A stretch of DNA of 64,000 nucleotides from Acidovorax sp. NCPPB 3576 (GTDB taxonomy: Bacteria; Pseudomonadota; Gammaproteobacteria; Burkholderiales; Burkholderiaceae_C). A model generated the notes under the pieces. It saw only the letters and a program-made list of their open reading frames with translations, had not been told where the DNA came from and did not search any database. The stretch is taken from NCBI RefSeq assembly GCF_028473605.1, contig NZ_CP097267.1:4146501-4210500 (forward strand), given 5' to 3'. A program made the position numbers and the translations under genes. The number at the start of each line of letters is the position of its first letter. The first letter of the stretch is position 1. Shown one piece after another: positions 26,795 through 36,060 of this stretch.

Positions 26795-27661
26795 CTAGTC
26801 AATGTCCTGCATCCGCATCGAGAAATCGATGGCCTTCACGTCCTTGGTCAGCGTGCCGATGGAGATGCGGTCCACGCCGGTCTCGGCCAGGGCGCGCAGA
26901 CCTTCGAGCGTCACGCCGCCGGAAATTTCCAGGATGGCGCGGCCGGCGTTCAGGCGCACGGCCTCGTGCAGCATCGGGAGCGGCATGTTGTCCAGCAGCA
27001 GCATCTTCGCGCCGGCATTAAGCGCCTCCTGCAGCTGCTCCAGCGTCTCGACCTCGATCTCCACGAAGGCCGCCTGTGCGGCCACGGCGTGCGCGGCGCG
27101 CAGCACGGCCGTCACGCCACCGGCAGCGGCGATGTGGTTTTCCTTGATGAGCACCGCGTCGTGCAGGCCGATGCGGTGGTTGGTGCCGCCGCCCGTGCGC
27201 ACGGCGTATTTCTGCGCCAGGCGCAGGCCCGGCAGGGTCTTGCGCGTATCGACGATCTGCGCCTGCGTGCCGCGCACGGCCTCCACGTAGGTCGCCGTCT
27301 TGGTCGCCACGGCCGACAGCAGCTGCAGGAAGTTCAGCGCCGTGCGCTCGGCGCTCAGCAGCGCGCGGGCGCTGCCCTCCACCTCCAGCACCACCTGGTC
27401 GGGCGCGCAGCGCTCGCCTTCCCGCACGTGCCACACGATGCGCGCGGCCGGGTCCAGGGCCCGCACGGCCGCCTCGGCCCAGGGGCCGCCGCAGATCACT
27501 GCGCTCTCGCGGGCCAGCACGCGGGCGCGCACGCGGCGCGCCGGATCGATCAGGCCGGCGGTGAGGTCGCCGGCGCCCACGTCCTCGCGCAGCGCGCGGG
27601 CAACGTCTTCCTGGGCCAGCGATGCGATGCCGCCGTCCAGGGAAAGGGGGGATTTCGTCAT
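26795..27661 (-). CDS. nadC: Nicotinate-nucleotide pyrophosphorylase (carboxylating)
   Basis: A 288-residue enzyme converting quinolinate and PRPP to nicotinate mononucleotide. Conserved blocks are REDVGAGDLTAGLI (~22-35), NFLQLLSAVATKT, VDTRKTLPGLRLAQKYAVRTGGG (~145-167), NHRIGLHDAVLIKENHI, and LLLDNMPL. The ATG at 27661 gives a typical length; open sequence upstream includes another possible start at 27682 without a better ribosome-binding site. It is divergent from panB across 64 bp, where both promoters must lie. Confidence 0.96.
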   Translation of the reverse strand: MTKSPLSLDGGIASLAQEDVARALREDVGAGDLTAGLIDPARRVRARVLARESAVICGGPWAEAAVRALDPAARIVWHVREGERCAPDQVVLEVEGSARALLSAERTALNFLQLLSAVATKTATYVEAVRGTQAQIVDTRKTLPGLRLAQKYAVRTGGGTNHRIGLHDAVLIKENHIAAAGGVTAVLRAAHAVAAQAAFVEIEVETLEQLQEALNAGAKMLLLDNMPLPMLHEAVRLNAGRAILEISGGVTLEGLRALAETGVDRISIGTLTKDVKAIDFSMRMQDID

Positions 27662-27725
27662 GGGCGGCAAGCATAGCGGCATCGCATAGACTCGCCGCAC
27701 TTTCGGCCCGGCCCTGCCCATTCCC

Positions 27726-28619
27726 ATGACCACTGCCATCCCCAACGCCTCCGCCTCGTCCGCAACGCCCTACGGCACGCTGCCGCCCGCCTCTCCCCTG
27801 CCCGAGCGCCGGCCCGTGAGCCTGCCGCGCCTGCAGCAGATGCGCGAGGCCGGCGAAAAGATCACCATGCTGACCGCCTACGACGCCACCTTCGCCGCCA
27901 TGGCGGACGCGGCGGGCGTGGAATGCATCCTGGTCGGCGACTCGCTCGGCATGGTCTGCCAGGGCCTGCCCAGCACCGTGGGCGTATCGCTGGACACCAT
28001 GGCCTACCACACGGCCAGCGTGGCGCGCGGCTTGCACCGGGTGCAGGGCACGGCGTGGCTGATCGCCGACCTGCCCTTCGGCACCTACGCCGAAAGCCGC
28101 GAACAGGCCCTGCGCAGCGCCTGCACGCTGATGCAGGCCGGCGCGCACATGGTCAAGCTCGAAGGCGGAGGCTGGACGGCGCCGACGGTGGAGTTTCTGG
28201 TGCAGCGCGGCGTGCCGGTCTGCGCCCACCTGGGTCTCACGCCGCAGACGGTGCACGCCCTGGGCGGCTACCGCGTGCAGGGCAAGGGCGACATGGCCGC
28301 GCGCACCTTGCGCCAGCAGGCGTCCGAGCTGCAGAACGCGGGCGCCGCCATGCTGGTGCTGGAGATGGTGCCCGCGGCGCTCGCGCGCGAACTCACGGCC
28401 GAGCTGGCCCACTGCCACACCATCGGCATCGGGGCGGGCAGCGGCACCGCCGGCCAGGTGCTGGTGCTGCACGACATGCTGGGCATCCACCTGGCCAAGA
28501 TGCCGCGTTTCGTGCACGACTTCATGCAGGAGGCGGGCAGCGTGCGCGGCGCGATGCAGGCGTATGTTCAGGCGGTCAAGGCCGGACGCTTTCCGGACAA
28601 CGCGCTGCACGCCTGGTAG
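27726..28619 (+). CDS. panB: 3-methyl-2-oxobutanoate hydroxymethyltransferase
   Basis: A 297-residue TIM-barrel enzyme that adds a hydroxymethyl group from methylene-THF to ketoisovalerate, the first step toward pantoate. [19 protein letters not shown] and the metal-binding [11 protein letters not shown] (~72-82) are diagnostic, followed by AHLGLTPQ and the C-terminal PRFVHDF. The first ~30 residues are a variable extension. panC follows after 58 bp. Confidence 0.97.
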   Translation: MTTAIPNASASSATPYGTLPPASPLPERRPVSLPRLQQMREAGEKITMLTAYDATFAAMADAAGVECILVGDSLGMVCQGLPSTVGVSLDTMAYHTASVARGLHRVQGTAWLIADLPFGTYAESREQALRSACTLMQAGAHMVKLEGGGWTAPTVEFLVQRGVPVCAHLGLTPQTVHALGGYRVQGKGDMAARTLRQQASELQNAGAAMLVLEMVPAALARELTAELAHCHTIGIGAGSGTAGQVLVLHDMLGIHLAKMPRFVHDFMQEAGSVRGAMQAYVQAVKAGRFPDNALHAW

Positions 28620-28677
28620 GGCGGCCCTTACCTTCCTTTCCTGCAGCCCTTTCCTTTTTTCCGATCGGGGATGACCC

Positions 28678-29526
28678 ATGCTCATCGCACACACCCAGGC
28701 CGACCTGCGCCAGGCCCTCGCGGGCCGGGGCCGGCCCGCTTTCGTCCCCACCATGGGCAACCTGCACGCCGGCCATATTTCGCTGGTTGAGCAGGCCCGG
28801 CCGCTGGGCGACGTCACCGTGGCCAGCATCTTCGTGAACCGCCTGCAGTTCCTGCCCCACGAAGACTTCGACAGCTACCCGCGCACCTGGGAGGCCGACT
28901 GCGCCCAGTTGCGCGAGGCCGGCTGCGACGTGCTCTTCGCCCCGCGCGAGGCCGACCTGTACCCCGAGCCGCAGACCTTCAAGGTGCATCCCGATCCGGC
29001 GCTGGCCGACATCCTGGAGGGGCACTTTCGCCCCGGGTTCTTCATCGGCGTCTGCACGGTGGTGATGAAGCTCTTCGCCTGCGTGCTGGGCGCGAGCGGC
29101 GGCACGGCAGTGTTCGGCAAGAAGGACTACCAGCAGCTCATGGTGATCCGGCAGATGGTGCGGCAGTTCGCGCTGCCGGTGGACGTGGTGGCAGGGGAGA
29201 CGCGGCGCGCGGACGATGGCCTGGCCCTCAGCTCGCGCAACGGCTATCTCGGGGCGCTGGAGCGATCACGCGCCATGCAGCTGGCCCAGGCCCTGCGCGC
29301 GCTGGCGGACGGCTGTCTCGCGGGCGGGGGCGATGCCGGCGAGCGGGAGCGCCAGGCCCTGGACGCGCTGCGCCGCCAGGGCTGGGCACCGGACTACCTC
29401 ACGGTGCGGCGCCGCCACGACCTGCAACCGCCCGAGGCCGGCGGGCCGGCCGGTGCGGGCACGCTGGTGGCCCTGGGCGCCGCGCGGCTGGGCAGCACGC
29501 GGCTGATCGACAACCTGGAATTCTGA
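28678..29526 (+). CDS. panC: Pantoate-beta-alanine ligase
   Basis: A 282-residue adenylate-forming ligase joining pantoate and beta-alanine, the latter supplied by PanD. The nucleotide-binding [11 protein letters not shown] is at ~23-33 (HxGH). The KMS-like region is [11 protein letters not shown], and [10 protein letters not shown] is conserved. Length is normal. It completes the panB-panC pair. The 3' flank to 29695 has no gene. Confidence 0.97.
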   Translation: MLIAHTQADLRQALAGRGRPAFVPTMGNLHAGHISLVEQARPLGDVTVASIFVNRLQFLPHEDFDSYPRTWEADCAQLREAGCDVLFAPREADLYPEPQTFKVHPDPALADILEGHFRPGFFIGVCTVVMKLFACVLGASGGTAVFGKKDYQQLMVIRQMVRQFALPVDVVAGETRRADDGLALSSRNGYLGALERSRAMQLAQALRALADGCLAGGGDAGERERQALDALRRQGWAPDYLTVRRRHDLQPPEAGGPAGAGTLVALGAARLGSTRLIDNLEF

Positions 29527-29695
29527 AGGGCGCGCGGCGCCGGGCGGGGCCTCGCCGCGAAGCCTGGCGGCCCGGCCTCTCCTGCACCGCCGGTAGGCTC
29601 GGGACTACGCGCGCAGGTGCCCACGCCGCACAGGAGCGCCCAGGGGTGGCCTTTAAGGTTGATCCATCGACCAACCACTTTTCAGGAGAACTTCC

Positions 29696-29770
29696 ATGCC
29701 TGTCATCCTCTGGCTTCTCGGCGTCCCACTGTCCCTCGTGCTGCTGCTCATGCTCTTCGGCGTGCTCTGA
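29696..29770 (+). CDS. Very small hydrophobic membrane protein (24 aa)
   Basis: A 24-residue ORF starting MPVILWLLG and consisting of one leucine-rich transmembrane stretch with a central Pro. A strong Shine-Dalgarno (TCAGGAGAAC) lies 7 nt before the ATG. Similar 23-28 aa single-helix proteins of unknown function are widespread in proteobacteria. The gene is convergent with gpsA, and a 13-bp inverted repeat (29795-29807 and 29845-29857) spans the junction. It is too short for most gene callers. Confidence rests on the RBS and composition. Confidence 0.6.
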   Translation: MPVILWLLGVPLSLVLLLMLFGVL

Positions 29771-29825
29771 GCATCACCCCCTGCAACCGGCAAAGAAGCC
29801 CGGTGGCAGAGCTTTCAAAGGCCCT

Positions 29826-30842
29826 TCAAGGCCGCGAGAGTTCCGCCACCGGGCTTCTGCCCATGAGCAGCGCCACCGCATCGCGCGGCGTTCTCTGCCC
29901 GTCCAGCAACGCCACCACCGCCTCGGTGATCGGCATGTCCACCTGCAGATGGCGCGCACGCGCCAGCACCGTCCTGGCGCTGTAGACGCCTTCGGCCACA
30001 TGGCCGAGCGAATCCACCGCCTGGGCCAGCGTCAGCCCCTGCGCCAGGGCCTGGCCCACGCGCCGATTGCGCGACAGGTCGCCCGTCGCGGTCAGCACCA
30101 GATCGCCCAACCCGGACAAACCCATGAAGGTATCGGGCCGCGCACCCAGCGCCAGCCCCAGCCGCGTCATCTCGGCCAGGCCGCGCGTGATGAGGGCCGC
30201 ACGGGCGTTCAGCCCCAGATCGAGCCCGTCGCACAGCCCCGTCGCGATGGCCAGCACGTTCTTCACCGCGCCGCCCACCTCCACGCCGACAATGTCGTCA
30301 TTGGCGTACACCCGCAGCGTGGGGCCATGGAACGCCTCCACCAGCAGATCGCGCACGGCCGCGTGCGGGCTGGCCGCCACCAGGGCCGTCGGCTGGCCGC
30401 GGGCGGCCTCCTGCGCAAAGCTGGGGCCGCTCAGTGCCCCGCTGCGCAAGCCGGGGGCGACCTGCGCGCACACCTCGTGCCCCATCAGGCCCACGGCGCT
30501 GCCGCCCGGCGGGGCGGCCTCGAAGCCTTTGCACAGCCAGGCCACCGGCACGTCCAGGGCGCTCAGCGCCTGGAGCATGCCGCGCAGCGCGGACATGGGG
30601 GTCGCGACCACGACCAGATCGGCGCCGCACGCCAGCGACAACGGGTCGCCCGCGCTCAACGCCAGGGAAGAAGGGAGTTCGATGTCCGGCAGATACCGGG
30701 CGTTCTGCCGTGCGGCCTGCATGCCGGCCACCTGCTGCGCGTCGCGCGCCCACAGGGTCACGGCATGCGCGCAAGGGTGCGCTGCCGCGCTGACGGCCAT
30801 AGCCGTGCCCCAGGCCCCGGCCCCCAAGACGACGATGTTCAT
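29826..30842 (-). CDS. gpsA: NAD(P)-dependent glycerol-3-phosphate dehydrogenase
   Basis: A 338-residue cytoplasmic enzyme reducing dihydroxyacetone phosphate to sn-glycerol-3-phosphate for phospholipid synthesis. The Rossmann motif is [10 protein letters not shown] (~7-16). Other blocks are [25 protein letters not shown] (~150-167), and the catalytic-lysine region [18 protein letters not shown] (~202-219). The ATG at 30842 starts right at the first beta strand. It lies downstream of secB with a 57-bp gap; the secB-gpsA pairing is common in proteobacteria. Confidence 0.97.
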   Translation of the reverse strand: MNIVVLGAGAWGTAMAVSAAAHPCAHAVTLWARDAQQVAGMQAARQNARYLPDIELPSSLALSAGDPLSLACGADLVVVATPMSALRGMLQALSALDVPVAWLCKGFEAAPPGGSAVGLMGHEVCAQVAPGLRSGALSGPSFAQEAARGQPTALVAASPHAAVRDLLVEAFHGPTLRVYANDDIVGVEVGGAVKNVLAIATGLCDGLDLGLNARAALITRGLAEMTRLGLALGARPDTFMGLSGLGDLVLTATGDLSRNRRVGQALAQGLTLAQAVDSLGHVAEGVYSARTVLARARHLQVDMPITEAVVALLDGQRTPRDAVALLMGRSPVAELSRP

Positions 30843-30899
30843 TCGGTCGTGTGCCCGAGGTTCACGCGGGAGGCGCAACGGCCTCCCGGCGCTGCACGC

Positions 30900-31361
30900 T
30901 TACTGCGTGATGATGGGCGACGGCGCGGCGGAGGCCACCTGGGCCTGCTGCTGCTCGTACATGGCCTGGAAGTTGATTTCGGCCAGGTGCACGGGCGGGA
31001 AGCCGGCGCGCGTGATGGTGTCGGCCACGTTGCCGCGCAGGTAGGGGTACACGATCTGCGGGCAGGCGATGCCCATGATCGGACCCATCTGGTCTTCGGG
31101 GATGTTGCGGATCTCGAAGATGCCGGCTTGCTTGGCCTCGACCAGGAACACCGTCTTGTCCTTGATCTTGGTCTGCACCGTGGCGGTCACGGCCACTTCG
31201 AAAATGCCATCGGCCACCGGCGTGGCTTCCACGCCCAGCTGGATGTCCACGCTGGGCTGCTCCTGCTCCAGCAAGATCGCGGGCGAGTTGGGCTGCTCCA
31301 GGGACAAGTCCTTCAGGTACACGCGCTGGATCTGGAACACGGGATTTTCTTCGGTAGCCAT
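30900..31361 (-). CDS. secB: Protein-export chaperone SecB
   Basis: A 153-residue tetrameric chaperone that keeps precursors unfolded and hands them to Sec[20 protein letters not shown] (~9-27) and the C-terminal [21 protein letters not shown] equivalent ([15 protein letters not shown]) are diagnostic. The acidic patch binding SecA is present around ~20-80. A terminator-like hairpin separates it from grxC, so it should have its own promoter in 31362-31396. Confidence 0.97.
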   Translation of the reverse strand: MATEENPVFQIQRVYLKDLSLEQPNSPAILLEQEQPSVDIQLGVEATPVADGIFEVAVTATVQTKIKDKTVFLVEAKQAGIFEIRNIPEDQMGPIMGIACPQIVYPYLRGNVADTITRAGFPPVHLAEINFQAMYEQQQAQVASAAPSPIITQ

Positions 31362-31395
31362 GGTGTCGTTCTTTCAGTCAAAACACTATTCGACA

Positions 31396-31431
31396 AAACA
31401 AAGCCCGCTGGGAAACACTCCCGCAGCGGGC
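31396..31431 (-). terminator. Probable rho-independent terminator after grxC
   Basis: The stem GCCCGCTG/CAGCGGGC (31403-31410 with 31424-31431) is followed on the minus strand by TTTGTTTT, 48 bp after the grxC stop. Confidence 0.65.
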
Positions 31432-31478
31432 ACTTGGGGCTGCATTATGCAGCGCCGTCGGGACAGGAAAAAGGCAGT

Positions 31479-31751
31479 TCAGGCATCGGCCTGGGCACCG
31501 CCGAGCAGCGGCATCAGACCGCCCCGGCCATCGAGCGCGACCAGATCGTCATGCCCGCCGACGTGCGTGTCGCCGATGAAGATCTGGGGCACGGTGCGGC
31601 GCCCGGTGATTTCCATCATGTGGCTGCGGGCCACGGGATCGAGGTCCACGCGGACTTCCTCGATCTCCTCCACGCCCTTGGACTTGAGGATCTGCTTGGC
31701 ACGAACGCAGTAGGGGCAGACGGCGGTGGTGTACATCTTCACGGCTTGCAT
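31479..31751 (-). CDS. grxC: Glutaredoxin 3
   Basis: A 90-residue glutathione-dependent disulfide reductase of the Grx3 type. The active site is CPYC (residues 12-15, TAVCPYCVRAKQIL). The cis-Pro TVPQIFIGDTHVGG (~53-66) and the GG turn are present, and length is normal. It lies 52 bp downstream of the rhodanese gene in the same direction, a frequent pairing upstream of secB. Confidence 0.96.
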   Translation of the reverse strand: MQAVKMYTTAVCPYCVRAKQILKSKGVEEIEEVRVDLDPVARSHMMEITGRRTVPQIFIGDTHVGGHDDLVALDGRGGLMPLLGGAQADA

Positions 31752-31803
31752 GGGAGGGCCTTCCTGCTCAAAAAATGGCTACACGGCACACATTGCGGCC
31801 AAC

Positions 31804-32211
31804 TCAGGCCTTTTCAACGGGCATGCTGGCGTCTTTCCACGCCTTCAGCCCGCCCGCCAGCGCCTGGGCATTGTCGTAGCCCAGCTTTTTGGCGATGCCC
31901 ACGGCGCGCTGGGCCCGCGGGCCCTTGGCGCAAACCAGCACGATCGGCAGGGCCTTGTTCTTGACCACCTGGGGCAGCCGCTCTTCCAGCTGGTTCAGGG
32001 GAATGTTCTTGGCGCCGCCCACGTGGCCCGCAGCGAACTCGTCGGGCTCGCACACGTCGATCACCACGCCCTTCTCGCGGTTGATGAGCTGCACGGCGCG
32101 TGCCGCCGTCAGCGAGCCGCCGGTGGCATCCTTGAGGAGCGGCACCAAAAGCATGCCGCCGGAGGCCAGCGCGATAAAGAACAAATACCAGTTGTCGATG
32201 ATGAATTTCAC
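31804..32211 (-). CDS. Membrane-anchored rhodanese-like protein
   Basis: A 135-residue protein with one N-terminal transmembrane helix (~residues 7-25), then a rhodanese domain: VVIDVCEPDEFAAGHVGGAKNIPL (~49-72) and the active-site loop VCAKGPRAQRA, with the cysteine persulfide site at about residue 94. It likely handles sulfane sulfur or acts as a membrane-tethered sulfurtransferase, like YibN next to grxC-secB in E. coli. Divergent from gpmA across 71 bp. Confidence 0.92.
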   Translation of the reverse strand: MKFIIDNWYLFFIALASGGMLLVPLLKDATGGSLTAARAVQLINREKGVVIDVCEPDEFAAGHVGGAKNIPLNQLEERLPQVVKNKALPIVLVCAKGPRAQRAVGIAKKLGYDNAQALAGGLKAWKDASMPVEKA

Positions 32212-32282
32212 GTCAGTCCTAGGGTTGGCAAACCGCTCAATTTTAGAATGCTGGATTTTGACCCGCCTGCTCTAGGGAAACC

Positions 32283-33026
32283 ATGCACCAACTCGTCCTG
32301 ATCCGCCACGGAGAATCCACCTGGAACCTCGAGAACCGCTTCACCGGCTGGACCGACGTCGATCTGACGCCCACGGGCGTGGAACAAGCCAAGAGCGCAG
32401 GCCGCCTGCTGAAGGCGGAAGGCTACGAATTCGACCTGGCCTACACCAGCATGCTCAAGCGCGCCACGCGCACGCTGTGGCACACGCTCGATGAGATGGA
32501 CCGCACTTGGCTGCCGGTGCACCACAGCTGGCGCCTGAACGAGCGCCACTACGGCGCCCTACAGGGCCTGAACAAGGCCGACATGGCCAAGCAATACGGC
32601 GACGCGCAGGTGCTGGTGTGGCGCCGCAGCTACGACACGCCGCCGCCAGCGCTGGAAGCCACCGACCCGCGCAGCGAGCGGGGCGACCTGCGCTACGCCA
32701 GCCTGGCCCCCGAGCAGATCCCTCTGACGGAATGCCTCAAGGACACCGTCGAGCGCGTACTGCCGTTCTGGAACGAGTCCATGGCACCCGCCATCCGCGC
32801 CGGCAAGCGCATCGTCGTCGCCGCGCACGGCAACTCGATCCGCGCGCTCATCAAGTACCTGGACGGCATCTCGGACGACGACATCGTCGGCGTGAACATT
32901 CCGAACGGCATCCCCCTGGTCTACGAACTCGATGCGGACCTGAAACCCCTGCGCCACTACTACCTGGGCGATGCCGAAGCGGCGGCCAGGGCGGCAGCGG
33001 CGGTGACATCGCAAGGCAAGGCGTAA
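32283..33026 (+). CDS. gpmA: 2,3-bisphosphoglycerate-dependent phosphoglycerate mutase
   Basis: A 247-residue glycolytic enzyme interconverting 3- and 2-phosphoglycerate. The phospho-histidine lies in [10 protein letters not shown] (His9). [16 protein letters not shown] (~85-100) carries the catalytic Glu, and [11 protein letters not shown] (~181-191) the second His. It matches the dPGM form in length. A weak terminator or none follows before ctpA. Confidence 0.97.
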   Translation: MHQLVLIRHGESTWNLENRFTGWTDVDLTPTGVEQAKSAGRLLKAEGYEFDLAYTSMLKRATRTLWHTLDEMDRTWLPVHHSWRLNERHYGALQGLNKADMAKQYGDAQVLVWRRSYDTPPPALEATDPRSERGDLRYASLAPEQIPLTECLKDTVERVLPFWNESMAPAIRAGKRIVVAAHGNSIRALIKYLDGISDDDIVGVNIPNGIPLVYELDADLKPLRHYYLGDAEAAARAAAAVTSQGKA

Positions 33027-33132
33027 AGTCCGTGTAAAGGCGGCCCGCACAGCGCAAAAGTCGCTTCCAGCGCGGAACTGCAATGGGGGCAATCTTTCCA
33101 AGGTGTATATTGAAGCGGCAAAGGTGTTTTTA

Positions 33133-34569
33133 ATGGGCCACAAACTGAAAATCGCAGGTTGGGTGTCGATCGGCGTCGTTGCCGGGGCACTGACCACCGT
33201 CTCACTGCAGACGGTGGCGCGCGGCGCGATGACGCCGCTGCCGCTCGAGGAAATCCAGCAGCTGTCCGCCGTGTTCGGTCTGGTAAAGACCGATTACGTC
33301 GAGCCGGTCGATGACAAGAAGCTCATCACCGACGCGATCTCGGGCATGGTGTCCAGCCTGGACCCGCACTCCCAGTATTTCGACAAGAAGTCCTTCAAGG
33401 AATTCCGCGAAGGCACTTCCGGCCGCTTCGTGGGCGTCGGGATCGAGATCACGCAGGAAGACGGGCTGATCAAGGTCGTCTCGCCCATCGAAGGCTCCCC
33501 GGCCTTCCGTGCCGGCCTCAAGACGAACGACCTGATCACCAAGATCGACGACACCGCCGTCAAGGGCCTGGCCCTCAACGACGCGGTCAAGAGAATGCGC
33601 GGCGAGCCGAGCACCCAGGTCACGCTGACCATCTTCCGCAAGGACGAGAGCCGCACGTTCCCGGTGACGATCACGCGCGAAGAGATCAAGACGCAGTCCG
33701 TGAAGGGCAAGGTGATCGAGCCCGGTTATGGCTGGATCCGCCTGTCGCAGTTCCAGGAACGCACGGTGGACGACTTCGTTCGCAAGATCGAAGAGGTCTA
33801 TCGCCAGGAGCCCAACCTCAAGGGCTTGGTGCTCGACCTGCGCAACGACCCGGGCGGCCTGCTGGACGCAGCCGTGGCCGTCTCCGCCGCCTTCCTGCCC
33901 GAGAACGTCACCGTGGTGACCACCGACGGACAACTGGCGGAAAGCAAGGCCACGTTCAAGGCGGCACCGGAGTTCTACCAGCGCCGCGGCAATGGCGACC
34001 CGCTCAAGCGGCTGCCCGCCGCCCTCAAGAGCGTGCCCCTGGTGGTGCTGGTCAATGAAGGTTCGGCCTCTGCCAGCGAAATCGTGGCCGGCGCCTTGCA
34101 GGACCACAAGCGCGCCACCATCATGGGCAGCCAGACGTTCGGCAAGGGCTCGGTGCAGACGGTGCGCCCCCTGGGTCCGGACACCGGCATCAAGCTGACC
34201 ACCGCGCGTTACTACACCCCCAGTGGCAAATCCATCCAGGCCAAGGGCATCGTGCCCGACGTGATGGTCGATGAAAGCGCCGAGGGCGATGTGTACGCAT
34301 CGCTGCGCATGCGCGAGGCCGATCTCGAAAAGCACCTGACCAGCGGCCAGGGCGAAGAGAAAAAGGACGAAGCGCGCGAGAAGGCTCGCGAGGAAGCGCG
34401 CAAGCGCCTCGAGGAAGAAGCCAAGAAGCCCATCTCCGACCGCAAAATGCCTGAGTTCGGTTCGGACAAGGACTTCCAATTGGCGCAGGCGCTCAACCAG
34501 TTGAAGGGCCAGGCCGTGCTGGTGAGCAAGACGCAGACCGAACGCAAGGAAGAGAAGAAGGAAAACTAA
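33133..34569 (+). CDS. ctpA: S41 C-terminal processing peptidase (CtpA-like)
   Basis: A 478-residue periplasmic serine protease. An uncleaved or cleaved N-terminal membrane segment (~8-30) is followed by the helical arm, a PDZ domain (~80-160, SGRFVGVGIEI...GSPAFRAGLKTNDLI), and the S41 core. The catalytic dyad is Ser313 in GSASASEI and Lys338 in FGKGSVQ. The C-terminus (~400-478) is a highly charged Lys/Glu/Arg helix (EKAREEARKRLEEE), unusual in amount. The ATG at 33133 with AAAGG ahead is preferred over a GTG at 33103. It may process murein hydrolases or lipoproteins, as in relatives. Confidence 0.94.
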   Translation: MGHKLKIAGWVSIGVVAGALTTVSLQTVARGAMTPLPLEEIQQLSAVFGLVKTDYVEPVDDKKLITDAISGMVSSLDPHSQYFDKKSFKEFREGTSGRFVGVGIEITQEDGLIKVVSPIEGSPAFRAGLKTNDLITKIDDTAVKGLALNDAVKRMRGEPSTQVTLTIFRKDESRTFPVTITREEIKTQSVKGKVIEPGYGWIRLSQFQERTVDDFVRKIEEVYRQEPNLKGLVLDLRNDPGGLLDAAVAVSAAFLPENVTVVTTDGQLAESKATFKAAPEFYQRRGNGDPLKRLPAALKSVPLVVLVNEGSASASEIVAGALQDHKRATIMGSQTFGKGSVQTVRPLGPDTGIKLTTARYYTPSGKSIQAKGIVPDVMVDESAEGDVYASLRMREADLEKHLTSGQGEEKKDEAREKAREEARKRLEEEAKKPISDRKMPEFGSDKDFQLAQALNQLKGQAVLVSKTQTERKEEKKEN

Positions 34570-34591
34570 AACCCCTTCTTGATTCACCGAC

Positions 34592-34623
34592 GGCCGGGCA
34601 CCTTTCAGGCGCCCGGCCTTTTT
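34592..34623 (+). terminator. Rho-independent terminator after ctpA
   Basis: GGCCGGGC (34592-34599) pairs with GCCCGGCC (34611-34618) and is followed by TTTTT. Confidence 0.9.
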
Positions 34624-34670
34624 CATGGCCCTCTCCCCTCCCGCACACCGCCCGCGCCAGTTTCCAGCCC

Positions 34671-35426
34671 ATGACAGACGATCAGCTACTGCGCTATTCG
34701 CGCCACATCATGCTCGACGAGATCGGGATCGAGGGCCAGGAACGCATCCTGGCTGCCCATGCGCTCGTGATCGGAGCGGGCGGGCTGGGCTCGCCAGCCG
34801 CCCTGTTCCTGGCCTCCGCAGGCGTGGGACGCATCACTCTGGTGGACGACGATGTGGTGGACCTGACCAACCTGCAGCGCCAGATCGCCCACACCACTGC
34901 GCGCGTCGGCGAGTCCAAGGTGCACTCCGCGGCCCAGGCGCTGCAGGCCATCAATCCGGGCATACGGATCGACGCGATCCATGCCAGGGCCGGCAACGAG
35001 TGGCTGGATGACTGGGTGGGCCAGGCCACCGTGGTGCTGGACTGTAGCGATAACTATGCAACGCGCCACGCGGTGAATGGCGCCTGCGTCGCCCACCGCA
35101 CGCCATTGGTCACCGGAGCAGCCATCCGCTTCGACGGGCAGATCACGGTCATCGACCCTCGCAACCCGCAAGCGCCGTGCTACGCCTGCATCTTTCCGCC
35201 GGACACAGCGTTCGAGGAAACCCAATGCGCCACGCTGGGTGTCTTCGCGCCGATGGTGGGCATCATCGGCGCCATGCAGGCAGCAGAAGCGCTCAAGCTC
35301 ATCGCGGGTTTTGGCGAATCCTTGGCAGGCCGCCTCTTGATGCTCGATGGGCGTTCCATGGATTGGACTGTGATGAAAATCCCTCGCCACATGCACTGCA
35401 CCGTGTGCGGCGATGCCAAACCGTAG
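34671..35426 (+). CDS. moeB: MoeB/ThiF/HesA-family adenylyltransferase
   Basis: A 251-residue E1-like enzyme that adenylates the C-terminal Gly-Gly of a sulfur carrier (MoaD or ThiS). RYSRHIMLDEIGIEGQE opens the protein. The ATP-binding GAGGLGSPAALFLASAGVG lies at ~39-57. DLTNLQRQIAHT, DCSDNYATRHAVN, and two zinc CxxC pairs (CYAC ~170 and CTVC near the C-terminus) complete the set. It lacks the rhodanese domain of longer forms. No moaD or thiS nearby, so MoeB versus ThiF is undecided. Confidence 0.9.
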   Translation: MTDDQLLRYSRHIMLDEIGIEGQERILAAHALVIGAGGLGSPAALFLASAGVGRITLVDDDVVDLTNLQRQIAHTTARVGESKVHSAAQALQAINPGIRIDAIHARAGNEWLDDWVGQATVVLDCSDNYATRHAVNGACVAHRTPLVTGAAIRFDGQITVIDPRNPQAPCYACIFPPDTAFEETQCATLGVFAPMVGIIGAMQAAEALKLIAGFGESLAGRLLMLDGRSMDWTVMKIPRHMHCTVCGDAKP

Positions 35427-35542
35427 GAAGAATCCTACCGGCTCCGCATGTTGCTACTGGCAGAATGACACATTGGATCCCCATAAAGTGAAGCTGTGAT
35501 CACATTCTCATTCTGCTGCCGTGATCCGGACTGGACCCCACA

Positions 35543-35947
35543 GTGAAACTGCGCACCTACATTGTTGAAGACAACGCCACCATCCGAGAAAATCTGATCG
35601 GTACGCTCGAGGAACTGGCGGAGGTGGAAGCCGTAGGCATTGCCGAAACCGAAGACGAAGGCAAGGAATGGCTCGCCAACAATGCAGGCCAATGGGATCT
35701 GGCCATCGTCGATCTGTTTTTGAGACAGGGAAGCGGTCTGGGGGTTTTAGCAGCATGCCGAAATCGCACGGCAGGCCAGAAGATGGTGGTACTCAGCAAC
35801 TACGCCACACCGGATGTCCGCATGCGCTGCGCCCAACTCGGTGTGGATGCCGTCTTCGACAAATCCAACGAGATCGATGCGCTGGTGGAGTACTGCGTAG
35901 AACACAGCACCACACGCCAAGCCAATCCCAAATCCGCTGCTGGCTGA
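35543..35947 (+). CDS. Stand-alone response-regulator receiver protein
   Basis: A 134-residue CheY-like receiver without an output domain. The acidic pair is in YIVEDN (~6-11), the phospho-acceptor Asp in AIVDLFL (~54-57), Thr/Ser is represented by VVLSNYA, and the conserved Lys is in FDKS (~106). GTG start. It lies ~0.9 kb from a histidine kinase and a LuxR-type regulator, so it may compete for or relay phosphate in that system. A bidirectional hairpin separates it from the converging regulator gene. Confidence 0.88.
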   Translation: MKLRTYIVEDNATIRENLIGTLEELAEVEAVGIAETEDEGKEWLANNAGQWDLAIVDLFLRQGSGLGVLAACRNRTAGQKMVVLSNYATPDVRMRCAQLGVDAVFDKSNEIDALVEYCVEHSTTRQANPKSAAG

Positions 35948-36017
35948 CTGTTTTCTTCAAGCCGCAGGGTTGCGGCGCGCGGGCTAGCGGAAAGTCTTTT
36001 TCTATTCGTCCATTTTG

Positions 36018-36045
36018 AACGGCCACCGATTTCTCGGTGGCCGTT
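36018..36045. terminator. Bidirectional terminator between convergent regulators
   Basis: A 12-bp perfect stem AACGGCCACCGA (36018-36029) and TCGGTGGCCGTT (36034-36045) with a 4-nt loop sits between the two converging genes. The T-tract is short on both sides. Confidence 0.75.
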
Positions 36046-36060
36046 TCGCATGGTGCTGGT

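Noticed and set aside
29795..29857. 13-bp inverted repeat as gpsA terminator
   Set aside because: The right arm is gpsA coding sequence, the loop is 37 nt and no T-tract follows on either strand. It may be an mRNA structure but is not a typical terminator.
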